Below are positions 45,914-54,631 of a stretch of 64,000 bases of DNA, in pieces. Location: positions 1-64,000 of the forward strand of contig NZ_LZSE01000117.1 in NCBI RefSeq assembly GCF_001665295.1, given 5' to 3'. The DNA comes from Mycobacterium sp. 1554424.7 (GTDB taxonomy: Bacteria; Actinomycetota; Actinomycetes; Mycobacteriales; Mycobacteriaceae). The notes beneath the pieces are model-generated. The model had not been told where the DNA came from, ran no database searches, and saw nothing but the letters and a program-made list of their open reading frames with translations. The stretch's first letter is position 1, and each line of letters opens with the position of its first letter. Both the position numbers and the translations under genes were made by a program.

Positions 45914-47133
45914 CGGTGCTGCGGTCGGCGGTTCATCGAGCGTGCGACCATGATCAAACTAAACACGATGATGGTGCCGATCACCGCAACGCCCACCCGC
46001 ACCGGCAGCGCGTCCGCCGACGGCATCAGCCCGGCGGCCTGGGCGCCGGCGCCCGGCCGGTCGGCGGCGCCGTCGTGCTTGGCGGGCATCAGCGACGGAT
46101 CGGGTTCGATCAGCGTGCCGACCTGGGTGCCCTGCGGCGTGGAAAACCCGTAGTCCAGCAGGTGCGCCGCCTGTTCCCACGGCGCTATCGGCTGCCGCGT
46201 GCCGTGCAGCAGCACCGCCATCAGCCGTCGCCCGTCGTGGTTGGCCGCGCCCACGAAGGTCTGGCCGGCGTCGTCGGTGTAGCCGGTCTTGCCGCCCAGC
46301 GCGCCGGGGTACTTGTAGAGCAGCTGGTTGTCGTTTTCCAGCTCGTAGCCGGGGTGATCGCCGTGGCCGGGGAAGTCGAAGGTCCGCGTCGCGACGATGT
46401 CGGCGAAGGTGGGGTTCTGCCAGGCGTAGCGGTAGAACAGGCCGATGTCGTAGGCCGACGTGCTCATGCCGGGGCCGTCCAGCCCGGACGGGGTCGCCAC
46501 CCGGGTGTCGCGGCCGCCGAGCTTGGCGGCCAACACGTTGATCTTCTCCAGCGCCTGCTGCATCCCGCCGAGTTGCATCGCCAGCGCGTGCGCGGCGTCG
46601 TTGCCGGAGTGCATCAAGAGGCCGTGGAGCAGCTGGTTGACGGTGAACACCCCGCCCTCCTCGACGCCGACCCTGGTGCCCTCGGCGGCGGCGTCGTCGG
46701 CGGTGCCCTGGACGGACTTGTTCAGCGGCAGCGCGTTGAGGGACGCCATCGCGACCAGCACCTTGATGATGCTGGCGGGCCGGTGCCGCCCGTGCGGGTC
46801 CTTGGCGGCGATGACGGCGCCGCTGTCCAGGTCGGCCACCAGCCACGCGTCGGCGGACACGTCGCCCGGCAGCGGCGGCGTGCCGGGCGCGGCCACGATG
46901 CCGCAGCCGCCCAGCGCCTCGCCGCCGACCGGCTTCGGGGGCACCGCCAGCGGGATCGGCGCGTCCCCGGCGGTGGGGACTTCCGAGGAGTCCACCGCCG
47001 GCGGCGTGTTCACCTGGAACGGGCAGGCCGGCGGTCCGGCGTTGGGACCTTGAGCCGGTTCGGCGGACGCAACCGGGGCGGCGACCAGGAAAAGCGTCGC
47101 TGCCAGGCATGATGCGGAACGTAACCGGGACAT
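45910..47133 (-). CDS. dacB1: D-alanyl-D-alanine carboxypeptidase
   Basis: This 407-residue penicillin-binding protein (PBP5/DacB family) removes the terminal D-Ala of peptidoglycan stems. It has a signal peptide (res 1-24), a Pro-rich spacer, the SxxK motif SIIK at 121-124, the SxN motif in MHSGND, and KTG as GGKTGYT. A C-terminal membrane anchor follows ([17 protein letters not shown]), so the catalytic domain faces the cell wall. It is the first gene of the dacB1-sugI-nagA operon. Confidence 0.95.
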   Translation of the reverse strand: MSRLRSASCLAATLFLVAAPVASAEPAQGPNAGPPACPFQVNTPPAVDSSEVPTAGDAPIPLAVPPKPVGGEALGGCGIVAAPGTPPLPGDVSADAWLVADLDSGAVIAAKDPHGRHRPASIIKVLVAMASLNALPLNKSVQGTADDAAAEGTRVGVEEGGVFTVNQLLHGLLMHSGNDAAHALAMQLGGMQQALEKINVLAAKLGGRDTRVATPSGLDGPGMSTSAYDIGLFYRYAWQNPTFADIVATRTFDFPGHGDHPGYELENDNQLLYKYPGALGGKTGYTDDAGQTFVGAANHDGRRLMAVLLHGTRQPIAPWEQAAHLLDYGFSTPQGTQVGTLIEPDPSLMPAKHDGAADRPGAGAQAAGLMPSADALPVRVGVAVIGTIIVFSLIMVARSMNRRPQHR

Positions 47134-47182
47134 TGTGTGTGCAGACTAGGCGATCGCGGGCGCAATTCCCGGGAGCCGCGCT

Positions 47183-47563
47183 GTGACTGATGGGGCAGAT
47201 GTTACAAAGTGGCCCGCGCGCGTCGGTGCGGCGGCGGACCAGTACGCTGACACCATTCAAAACAATGGATTTCTGTCGAGATGGCGGCGCGACGGTGACG
47301 GTCCGCGATCGCTGGAGAAACTGCTCAAGCAGGTCGAGAAGGGCACCCAGGTTCGCAGCTCCGGGCATGAGCGGGTGCTGGCGGAGCTGAAGCAGCATCG
47401 CGACGACGCGCCCGACGGCGACCTGCGCTCCGCGCTCACCTGGCTCTGCAACGCCCAGACCCGGCTGGGCAGCGACCCGAGCACCGCGCATTCCCGCGAG
47501 GTGCTGCTGGCCGCCTACGAGGTCAAGCGGGTCCTCGCTACAGCCGGCGGGACTCCTCGCTGA
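47183..47563 (+). CDS. Hypothetical protein, 126 residues
   Basis: I do not recognise this protein. GTG at 47183 starts 49 bp from the divergent dacB1. The product is charged and probably all-helical (SLEKLLKQVEKGTQV, ERVLAELKQHRDDAPDG, LRSALTWLCNAQTRLG, AHSREVLLAAYEVKRVL) with no signal or membrane segment. The last 26 bp overlap the convergent aminotransferase. Codon use has the GC-rich third positions of real mycobacterial genes, and the dense helix pattern supports coding. Confidence 0.65.
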   Translation: MTDGADVTKWPARVGAAADQYADTIQNNGFLSRWRRDGDGPRSLEKLLKQVEKGTQVRSSGHERVLAELKQHRDDAPDGDLRSALTWLCNAQTRLGSDPSTAHSREVLLAAYEVKRVLATAGGTPR

Positions 47564-48869
47564 GCACGCCGCGCAGGGTGGCCTCGATGGTGTCGAACTC
47601 GGGTTGGCCGCTGATCAACGGCGGTGCCAGCTGAACGACCGAGTCGCCGCGGTCGTCGGTGCGGCAGTACATCCCGGCCTCGAATAGGGCCGCGGACACG
47701 CGGGGCAGCAGCGCCGCGCGTTCCTCGTCGCCGAAGGTCTGTCTGGTCGCCTGGTCCTTGACCAGCTCGACGCCGTAGAAGTACCCCTCGCCGCGCACGT
47801 CGCCGACGATGGGCAGGTCGTAGAGCTTCTCCAGGGTGGCGCGGAATGCCGGCGCGTTGCGTTTGACGCGCTCGTTGAGGCCCTCGCGCTCGAAGATGTC
47901 GAGGTTGGCCAGCGCCACCGCGGCCGACACGGGGTGGCCGCCGAACGTATAGCCGTGCGGGAACATGGTTTTGGCGTCGTTGAACGGCTCGAACAACCGA
48001 TCGCTGGCGATCATGGCGCCCAGCGGTGAGTAGCCCGACGTCAGCCCCTTGGCGCAGGTGATCATGTCGGGCACGTAGCCGAAGTCGTCACAGGCGAACA
48101 TCGACCCGATCCGGCCGAAGGCACAGATGACCTCGTCGGAGATCAGGAGCACGTCGTACTCGTCGCAGATCTCGCGCACCCGCTCGAAATAGCCTGGGGG
48201 AGAAGGGATCGAGCCGCCCGCGTTCTGCACTGGCTCCAGGAACACCGCGGCGACGGTGTCGGGCCCCTCGAACTCGATCGCCTCGGCGATCCGGTCGGCG
48301 GCCCATAGACCAAAGCCCTTGGGATCGTCGCGGAACGATTCGGGCGCGCGGTAGAAGTTGGTGTTGGGCACGCGGAAGCCGCCGGGGGTCACCGGTTCGA
48401 ACGGCGCCTTGTAGCGCGGCAGTCCGGTGATCGCCAGCGCGCCCTGGGTGGTGCCGTGGTAGGCGACCGCCCGCGAAATCACCTTGTGCTTACCGGGTTT
48501 GCCGGTGAGCTTGAAGTACTGCTTGGCCACCTTCCACGCCGTCTCGACGGCCTCGGTGCCGCCGGTGGTGAAGAAGACCCGGTTCAGCTCGCCCGGGGCG
48601 TAGCGCGCGAGGCGCTCGGCGAGCTCGATCGCGCTCGGGTGCGCATGGCCCCACAGCGGGAAGTACGCCAGGGTGCTGGCCTGCCGGGCGGCAACCTCGG
48701 CGAGCTCGGTGCGCCCGTGGCCGACCTGGACCGTGAACAGCCCGGACAGCGCGTCGAGGTAGCTCCTGCCGCGGTCGTCGAAGATCCTGACGCCCTCGCC
48801 GCGGGTGATGATCGGCGGCTCGATGCCCGGGCCGTGCCGGGCGAAGTGCAGCCACAGGTTGTCAGTCAT
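47538..48869 (-). CDS. Class III (omega-amino acid) aminotransferase (Rv3329-like)
   Basis: The 443-residue fold-type I PLP enzyme has the Lys in TCAKGLTSGYSPLG. It also has LLISDEVICAFGRIG (Asp at pyridine N), TTGGTEAVETAWK, AYHGTTQGALAITG and the HGYTFGGHPVSAAVAL tail. Members transaminate omega-amino acids, polyamines or beta-alanine with pyruvate; the donor is not predictable. ATG at 48869. It converges on the 126-residue gene. Confidence 0.92.
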   Translation of the reverse strand: MTDNLWLHFARHGPGIEPPIITRGEGVRIFDDRGRSYLDALSGLFTVQVGHGRTELAEVAARQASTLAYFPLWGHAHPSAIELAERLARYAPGELNRVFFTTGGTEAVETAWKVAKQYFKLTGKPGKHKVISRAVAYHGTTQGALAITGLPRYKAPFEPVTPGGFRVPNTNFYRAPESFRDDPKGFGLWAADRIAEAIEFEGPDTVAAVFLEPVQNAGGSIPSPPGYFERVREICDEYDVLLISDEVICAFGRIGSMFACDDFGYVPDMITCAKGLTSGYSPLGAMIASDRLFEPFNDAKTMFPHGYTFGGHPVSAAVALANLDIFEREGLNERVKRNAPAFRATLEKLYDLPIVGDVRGEGYFYGVELVKDQATRQTFGDEERAALLPRVSAALFEAGMYCRTDDRGDSVVQLAPPLISGQPEFDTIEATLRGVLSEESRRL

Positions 48870-48974
48870 CTCGTTCGCGAGCGTAACGGCAAGGGCGTCG
48901 AACTTCCGTCATGACGGCATTCCGGCCCACCGGCTTTCTCACTACGATTGGTAGTAGAAGTGTCCCGAGGGGGT

Positions 48975-49538
48975 ATGGTGCGCTGGCGCGGTGTTCATCA
49001 CATTGAATTCGCGGTCTTGGACTATGACAGCTCCATCGACTTCTACGATGCGATGTTCGGATGGCTGGGGTATACGAGTTTTTCGACCCTCGACATCGAC
49101 TATCGATCGACCTACTACATGACCCGGTTTATGGCGCCGCACAGCTACATCGGCATTCAACCCGCCCGTACCGGGGCAAGGCTTGCGCACTCCGATCAAG
49201 CCGTCGGCATCAACCACATCGCGCTCTGGGCCAGGAACAGGCGAGAGGTCGACCGCTTTTATCGCGAGTTCCTGACCAGGCATCGAATTCCCGTCACCGA
49301 CGAACCCGCCGCGTATCCGCACTACTGGCCCGGCTACTACGCGGTGTTCTTCGACGACCCCGTCAACGGCATCCATTGGGAACTGGCCTGGCTGCCCAAA
49401 GTCCCCTCACCGCGCCAGCTTTGGACGTCTTATCGAGCGTTCGGCTCCATCGCGTCGGGCCGGCCTGACCTGGCGGACTCGGTACCTCGCCTGGCGAGGC
49501 AGGCCATGCGGGCTCTGCCGTCCCGGAGGTCGCTGTGA
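48975..49538 (+). CDS. VOC/glyoxalase-superfamily protein, sigJ operon
   Basis: The 187-residue protein has two beta-alpha-beta units: GVHHIEFAVLDYDSSIDFYDAMFGWLGY (with a His ligand) and GINHIALWARNRREVDRFYREFL. It ends in a metal-ligand-like DPVNGIHWELAWLP, so a metal site (His, His, Glu) is plausible. ATG 48975 follows GAGGGGGT closely; GTG 48978 has better spacing and is an equal candidate. Its stop overlaps the sigJ start (GTGA), so it is co-translated with the sigma factor. A short ACTAC-GATTG-GTAGT palindrome lies at 48941-48955 upstream. Confidence 0.82.
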   Translation: MVRWRGVHHIEFAVLDYDSSIDFYDAMFGWLGYTSFSTLDIDYRSTYYMTRFMAPHSYIGIQPARTGARLAHSDQAVGINHIALWARNRREVDRFYREFLTRHRIPVTDEPAAYPHYWPGYYAVFFDDPVNGIHWELAWLPKVPSPRQLWTSYRAFGSIASGRPDLADSVPRLARQAMRALPSRRSL

Positions 49539-50437
49539 CCGTCACCGAATTCGAGGCGCTGCGACCGCATCTCATGTCGGTGGCCTACCGGCTGACCGGC
49601 ACGGTGGCCGACGCCGAGGACATCGTCCAGGACGCGTGGCTGCGCTGGGACAAACAGGACAGCGAAATCACCGACCTGCGGGCCTGGCTGACCACCGTGG
49701 TGAGCCGGCTCGGCCTGGACCGGCTGCGGTCGGCCGCGCACCGGCGCGAGACGTACGTCGGCAACTGGCTGCCCGAGCCGGTGGTCACCGGCTTCGACGA
49801 GTCGGATCCGCTGTCCGCGGTGGTGGCCAGCGAGGACGCCCGGTTCGCGGCGATGGTCGTGCTGGAGCGGCTGTCGCCCGATCAGCGGGTCGCGTTCGTG
49901 TTGCACGACGGGTTCGCCGTGCCCTTCGCGGAGGTGGCCGAGGTGCTGGGCACCAGCGAGGTCGCCGCCCGGCAGTTGGCGTCGCGGGCGCGCGCGGCTT
50001 TGAAAAGAGAAGGCGCGCAGTCGGCGCCCGAACCGGACCCCTCGCACAACGAGGTGGTCGGCCGGTTGATGGCCGCGATGGCAGCCGGTGACCTGGCGGG
50101 GGTGGTGGCGCTGCTGCATCCGGACGTGGTCTTCACCGGCGATTCAAATGGCAAGGCGCCCACGGCGGTCCAGGTGATCCGCGGGGCGGACAAGGTGGCC
50201 CGATTCATGTTCGGCCTGGCCCGCCGCTACGGTCCGGCGTTCTTCACGGCGAATCACCTGGGGCTGGTCAACGGCGAGCTCGGCGCCTACACCGCGGGCA
50301 GCCCCGGCGACGGCGGGCACTGGGAGATGCGGCCGCGGATCCTGGCGCTGACGGTGCGCGACGGAAAGGTCTGCGCGCTATGGGATATCGCCAACCCGGA
50401 CAAGTTCACCGGCTCCCCCTTGGGCCGTCGTTCCTGA
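49535..50437 (+). CDS. sigJ: ECF sigma factor SigJ (ECF41 type)
   Basis: The 300-residue ECF sigma has region 2 (residues ~5-75, AEDIVQDAWLRW) and region 4 (~105-160, FAEVAEVLGTSEVAARQLASRAR). A C-terminal SnoaL-like/NTF2 domain (~165-290) replaces a separate anti-sigma factor. The linker carries the ECF41 motif WLPEP (NWLPEPV). In ECF41 proteins the C-terminal domain controls activity. The usual ECF41 partners are carboxymuconolactone decarboxylase, oxidoreductase or epimerase genes, and such a gene lies 2.4 kb away. GTG start overlaps the VOC stop. M. tuberculosis SigJ is linked to peroxide tolerance. Confidence 0.93.
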   Translation: MTVTEFEALRPHLMSVAYRLTGTVADAEDIVQDAWLRWDKQDSEITDLRAWLTTVVSRLGLDRLRSAAHRRETYVGNWLPEPVVTGFDESDPLSAVVASEDARFAAMVVLERLSPDQRVAFVLHDGFAVPFAEVAEVLGTSEVAARQLASRARAALKREGAQSAPEPDPSHNEVVGRLMAAMAAGDLAGVVALLHPDVVFTGDSNGKAPTAVQVIRGADKVARFMFGLARRYGPAFFTANHLGLVNGELGAYTAGSPGDGGHWEMRPRILALTVRDGKVCALWDIANPDKFTGSPLGRRS

Positions 50438-51484
50438 CGCACCGGCCTTAGCCATGGCCAGCCCGAGGCGCAGCGCGCCGGCGGCCTCGGCGGCGGCCTC
50501 GGCGAACCGGCCCCCGAGGCCGACGAAGTTCAGGTAGGCGTGCGGCAGGTCGCCGTGCCGGCTCAGCGCCACCGGGATACCGCCGGCCCGCAGCTTGTCG
50601 GCGTAGGCCAGCCCGTCGTCGCGAATCGGATCGAAACCGGCGCTACCGAGGTAGGCGGGCGGCAGGCCGGCGACGTCGCCGTGCAACGGCGACAGCCGCG
50701 GATCGCGCGGATCGACGCCCGCGGGCACGTAGTTCGCCAGCGCCCACCGCAGGTTCCGGTCGGTGAAAGTGGAGGCCCGGGCGAACAGGTGATGCGAGGG
50801 CCGGCGCGCGCCGAGGTCCGTCGGGGGATACATCAGCAGCTGAAACGCGGGGACGGCGCCGCCCCGGCGCACCGCCTGCTGCGCGGTCACAGCCGCCAGG
50901 TTCCCGCCGGCGCTGTCGCCGCCGACCGCTATGCGGGCGGGATCCGCGCCCAGCTCGGCGGCGTAGCGGTGCGCGTGGTCGAACGCGGCGATCGCGTCCT
51001 CGACGGCGGCGGGAAACGGATGCTCGGGCGCGCGGCGGTACTCGACCGACAGCACGCGCACGCCGGCGTGCCCCGCCAGGTAACGGGCGACGGGGTCGTG
51101 GCTGATTCGCGAGCCGACCGAGAAGCCGCCGCCGTGGAAATACACCAGCAGCCCGGACGGCTCGGGCAGGCCCGCGGGGGTGTACAGGGTGGCCGGGATG
51201 TCGCCGTGCTCGGCGGGGACACCGACCTCCCGTGTCGCGACCGGTGTGCGTGGCGCGTAGCCGATGAGCCGCGGAAGCTGGTCGTACCGCGCCCGGGCTC
51301 CTTCGACGGGATCGGCGAAAACGTTTGAGCCCGAGGAGTTTTTGAGACGGATCAGCAGCTGCGCGTCCAGGTCCAGTTCCTGCCCGTCGATCCGCACCGG
51401 CGGACCCGCCAGCAGCCGGCGGGCGGGCGCGGGCAACGCGAAGATGCCACGGACCGCCGCGGCCTTGATGCCTAGTGCTGCCAT
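50378..51484 (-). CDS. HSL-family lipase/esterase
   Basis: This 368-residue hormone-sensitive-lipase family hydrolase has the oxyanion motif YFHGGGFSVGSR, nucleophile GDSAGGN, Asp in SAGFDPIRDDG and His in HGDLPHAYLNF, so the triad is intact. It resembles M. tuberculosis LipH/LipI-type carboxylesterases. ATG 51484 has a perfect AGGAGG seven bases upstream and overlaps the preceding methyltransferase by 13 bp. The last ~20 residues (TAQGGAGELVRVGDIP) are encoded opposite the end of sigJ and look like an extension beyond the usual C-terminus. Confidence 0.9.
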   Translation of the reverse strand: MAALGIKAAAVRGIFALPAPARRLLAGPPVRIDGQELDLDAQLLIRLKNSSGSNVFADPVEGARARYDQLPRLIGYAPRTPVATREVGVPAEHGDIPATLYTPAGLPEPSGLLVYFHGGGFSVGSRISHDPVARYLAGHAGVRVLSVEYRRAPEHPFPAAVEDAIAAFDHAHRYAAELGADPARIAVGGDSAGGNLAAVTAQQAVRRGGAVPAFQLLMYPPTDLGARRPSHHLFARASTFTDRNLRWALANYVPAGVDPRDPRLSPLHGDVAGLPPAYLGSAGFDPIRDDGLAYADKLRAGGIPVALSRHGDLPHAYLNFVGLGGRFAEAAAEAAGALRLGLAMAKAGASGTTAQGGAGELVRVGDIP

Positions 51485-52065
51485 GAGATTTCCTCCTTGC
51501 TGGCGACAAATTGCATGACATGCCCGAGGAGCCGGGACCGCAGGGCGACGCTCAGCCCGTTCTCCGCGCATTCGTTCCGGAAGTCCCGCGGCGCGATCAA
51601 GCGATGCGGCGAGCCGTCCAAGCGGTGAAACAGGCTCGCCAGCGGGGTGCGCACCAGGTCGTAGCCGACGAAGGCGCCCCCGGGTCGCAGCACGCGGGCC
51701 ACCTCGGCAATGGCCCGCTCCCAGTCGATGAGGTGATGCAGCATGAGGCAGCTGACGACGGAGTCGAAGGACGCGTCGGCGAACGGCATCGCGGTGGCGT
51801 CGGCCGTCCGCACCGACGCGTTGGGAAATCCCCGCAGGCGGGTGGCGGCGGCGCGCGTCATGAGCGGGTCGATGTCCATCGCCACCCACGCGAGGTCGGG
51901 ATTCTTCGAGAGAAGTTGCCGGGCAACGGATCCGGCGCCGGCGCCGATCTCCAGCACGTCGCGCCCCAGTCGCCGGGCGTCGAACTCCCGCGCGATCACC
52001 GGGCTGCCGGAACGCCCGACGGCGCCGCAGCAGAAAGCGCGTTCGAACCGTGACATCGCGGGCAT
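51472..52065 (-). CDS. Class I SAM methyltransferase
   Basis: The 197-residue protein has motif I VLEIGAGAGSVARQLL, motif II AMDIDPLMTRAA, the acidic ADATAMPFADASFD and [15 protein letters not shown]. It is a compact Methyltransf_11-type enzyme with no extra domain, acceptor unknown. It lies between the AraC regulator (46 bp upstream) and the lipase (13 bp overlap) in a four-gene minus-strand operon. Confidence 0.88.
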   Translation of the reverse strand: MPAMSRFERAFCCGAVGRSGSPVIAREFDARRLGRDVLEIGAGAGSVARQLLSKNPDLAWVAMDIDPLMTRAAATRLRGFPNASVRTADATAMPFADASFDSVVSCLMLHHLIDWERAIAEVARVLRPGGAFVGYDLVRTPLASLFHRLDGSPHRLIAPRDFRNECAENGLSVALRSRLLGHVMQFVASKEEISWQH

Positions 52066-52111
52066 ACCCCAAGCGTGGGCCCGTCCCGGCGGGAACGCTT
52101 GTACGGATCCG

Positions 52112-52843
52112 TCAGACCCGTCGGACCGCCCGTGCGAGCTCGCGCGGGCTCGACCCGGTCATCTCCCAGCACACGCGGGTGGCGTGCGAGCCGTCGGCAA
52201 AACCGGCCAGGTGGGCCGCGTCGGTGACGGAGCGGCCCTCGATGACGTGCCCGATGGCGGTCACCAGCCGCGCCCAGCGGATCGTGGCCGAGAACGACAC
52301 CCCGGTCTGCTGCCTGCACAGCCGCCCCAGGTAATCCGGTGACAGCGCAACGGCGTCCGCGACCGACACGACGTCGACGCGGCTCGGCACCCGGCTCGAC
52401 ACGACTTCGATCGCCTGCCGCAGCTGCGGGTGCACGGACCCCGGCCCGTCTCGCCGCCCGCACAGCCGGTCGCCCAGGAAATCCGCCGCGGCGCGCGGGC
52501 CGTCCGCGGCCAGCAGCACGGCCGTCTCCTCGGCCAGCTCCTGTCCGTCCGCGACGATCCAGACACCTTGGCGTGCAAGGGTGTTCAGCGCAGCGCCCTG
52601 CGCCGTCTGAAGCCCGAGATACAGCGTCACCGCCCCGGAGTTCGCGTCCGAGCGCACCGCATGTCGCGCTCCGCTGCCGACCACGACCAACCGGCATACG
52701 TCATGCGACGCGCCGTCACGGGTGATGGCCAGCGGTCCCCGCGCGCCGAGGGTGATCTGCACCGCGGGGTGGTGGTGCGGCGCGAGGTCCGAGAACGCGC
52801 CGGAGACCATCAGCCGACCCGGCCCCAGCTCCCACACACGCAT
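52112..52843 (-). CDS. AraC-family transcriptional regulator
   Basis: The 243-residue protein has an N-terminal cupin-like sensor half (HHHPAVQITLGARGPLAI) and a C-terminal AraC double helix-turn-helix (VDVVSVADAVALSPDYLGRLCRQ... then VTDAAHLAGFADGSHATRVCWEMTG). It is likely the local regulator of the decarboxylase-like/methyltransferase/lipase operon, perhaps autoregulated. It starts 21 bp after the decarboxylase-like gene. Confidence 0.9.
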   Translation of the reverse strand: MRVWELGPGRLMVSGAFSDLAPHHHPAVQITLGARGPLAITRDGASHDVCRLVVVGSGARHAVRSDANSGAVTLYLGLQTAQGAALNTLARQGVWIVADGQELAEETAVLLAADGPRAAADFLGDRLCGRRDGPGSVHPQLRQAIEVVSSRVPSRVDVVSVADAVALSPDYLGRLCRQQTGVSFSATIRWARLVTAIGHVIEGRSVTDAAHLAGFADGSHATRVCWEMTGSSPRELARAVRRV

Positions 52844-52864
52844 AAGCCACCTTAGCGCCGCCGC

Positions 52865-53446
52865 TTATGCGTCAGCCCACGGAATCCGGCAGGCGTCACC
52901 GGAATTGAAGCCCTGCTCGGTGATGCCCAGCGCGGAGTTCACCCGCGCCCGCATGTTTTCCAACCCGATCTGGTAGGTCAGCTCGAACACGCCGGCGTCG
53001 CCGAAGCGGGCCTTCAGGTCGGCGACCTGCTCGTCGGTGACGGTGTGCGGGTCGCTCGTCATCGCCTCGGCGTAGGCGATGGCCGCGCGCTCGTCGTCGC
53101 TGAAGAGCGGTGACGTTGCGTAGTTGTCGATGTCCTTGAGCCGCTCCATGTCCAGGCCGTCCAGGCGCTGCAGCATGGAGCCGAAGTCGACGCACCACGA
53201 GCAGCCGATCTGGCGCGCGGTCCAGTACACCGCGAGCTCACGCACGCTGACCGGAAGCGTCTTCGACGCCCGGTCAACCATGGTTTCGTGCACGGCGCCC
53301 GCGACCATCAGCTTGCGATGATGCGCGGACACGGCGAACGGTTCGGGGACCTGGCCGTAGCGCCGCTTGGCCACCCGGTACATGGTGCGGGTCAGCAGTC
53401 CGGCGCGCTTGGGGGGCAGGGGCTCGATGCGGGTTTTCTGTGTCAT
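52865..53446 (-). CDS. Carboxymuconolactone decarboxylase / AhpD-like protein
   Basis: The 193-residue all-alpha protein of the CMD/AhpD family has the redox or active-site motif CSWCVDFGS (CxxC), followed by DERAAIAYAEAMT. The CxxC pair points to peroxidase or disulfide chemistry rather than decarboxylation. ATG at 53446 (MTQKTRIEPLPPK). It is a standard partner of ECF41 sigma factors, so it is a good candidate target of SigJ. It is divergent from the GGDEF gene. Confidence 0.88.
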   Translation of the reverse strand: MTQKTRIEPLPPKRAGLLTRTMYRVAKRRYGQVPEPFAVSAHHRKLMVAGAVHETMVDRASKTLPVSVRELAVYWTARQIGCSWCVDFGSMLQRLDGLDMERLKDIDNYATSPLFSDDERAAIAYAEAMTSDPHTVTDEQVADLKARFGDAGVFELTYQIGLENMRARVNSALGITEQGFNSGDACRIPWADA

Positions 53447-53537
53447 ACGGGTCAGACGGGACGGCGCGCGAAAGTGTGACACATACCTGCGGTATGCGGC
53501 TAGTGTCTCGACCTGTGGTGGCGATTGGACGTTGACG

Positions 53538-54608
53538 ATGACCGCGCTGTTTAGCCGGTGGTGGCGGGCCGATCAATATGACTGGCTCTCCGGTTACCTG
53601 GCGTCGCGGGGCATCAGCGGTGCCACCCGGGCCGTTTTGGCGGCCATTTCGGCGTCGATGGTGTTATGCCTTCTCGCGCTGATGGCCGGCTCGGACGGCC
53701 CCCGCGGGGCGGTGCCGGTGGCGATGACGTGGGTCGCCGCCGGCGGTGGGGTGGCGGGCATGCTGCTGTGGATGTGGCGCTGGCCGACGCGGCGGCAATC
53801 GCTCGCTTTCGCCATCACGTGCAACACCGCCGTCGCACTTGCGTGCCTGGCGCACCCGAACCCGCTGGCCGCCCTGATCGGCTGCATCGCCTTCGCGACC
53901 TTCGGCGCTTACTTTGCGTTCTTTCACAACATGGGCTTCGTGCTGTACAACTTCGCGGTCGCCGCCGCCGTCGCCTCCTGGGAGGCGCTGTCGCTGGTGA
54001 GATCCGGACACCCCAGCCTCGCCGGGGTGGACCTGTGGCTGGTGATCGAGGTCAACATCGCCCTGCCGCTGGCCATCCTCATCCTGGTGCGCGCCCTGTC
54101 GGGAGACCTGCTGCGCGCCGACCGCGATCCGCTGACCGGCCTGCTGAACCGGCGCGCGTTCGCGCACGAGGCGCTGGGAATGATCCTGGCCCGCCGCGGC
54201 ATCGACTCCCACCTCGTGGTGATGCTGATCGACCTCGACCATTTCAAGGCCCTCAACGACCGGTCCGGCCACGCCGCCGGGGACAACGCGCTGGTCCAGG
54301 TCGCCCAGGCGCTGCTCGCGGCCGCCGACGACCAGGCGGTGGTGGCGCGCAGCGGCGGCGAGGAATTCCTGTTGGCCGGCACGTCTTCGGGCTGCAACGC
54401 CGAGTCGTTGGCCGCGAAGATGTGCGGGGCCATCGCGGCCTCGACCGCGGGGGTCACCGCCAGCATCGGGACGGCCTGCGCCCGCCTGGACGACGCCGCG
54501 TCCGACCCGCAATTGGTTCTACAGGAGTTGATCAGCGCCTCCGACGCCGCGATGTACCAGGCTAAACGGTTGGGCGGCAACCGAAGTCATCACCACGAAC
54601 TCTGCTGA
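53538..54608 (+). CDS. GGDEF-domain membrane protein (probable diguanylate cyclase)
   Basis: The 356-residue protein has five or six N-terminal membrane helices (residues ~30-200: AVLAAISASMVLCLLALMAG, MTWVAAGGGVAGMLLWMW, ALIGCIAFATFGAYFAFF, VNIALPLAILILVRAL). The GGDEF domain follows, with RDPLTGLLNRRAF, MLIDLDHFKALND, the active-site RSGGEEF and SDAAMYQAKRLGGN. The GGEEF signature predicts c-di-GMP synthesis; no RxxD inhibitory site precedes it. ATG 53538 is the first in-frame ATG after a short gap. It converges on sdhB. Confidence 0.9.
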   Translation: MTALFSRWWRADQYDWLSGYLASRGISGATRAVLAAISASMVLCLLALMAGSDGPRGAVPVAMTWVAAGGGVAGMLLWMWRWPTRRQSLAFAITCNTAVALACLAHPNPLAALIGCIAFATFGAYFAFFHNMGFVLYNFAVAAAVASWEALSLVRSGHPSLAGVDLWLVIEVNIALPLAILILVRALSGDLLRADRDPLTGLLNRRAFAHEALGMILARRGIDSHLVVMLIDLDHFKALNDRSGHAAGDNALVQVAQALLAAADDQAVVARSGGEEFLLAGTSSGCNAESLAAKMCGAIAASTAGVTASIGTACARLDDAASDPQLVLQELISASDAAMYQAKRLGGNRSHHHELC

Positions 54609-54631
54609 CCGCCCTGACCCGCTCGCCGGAA

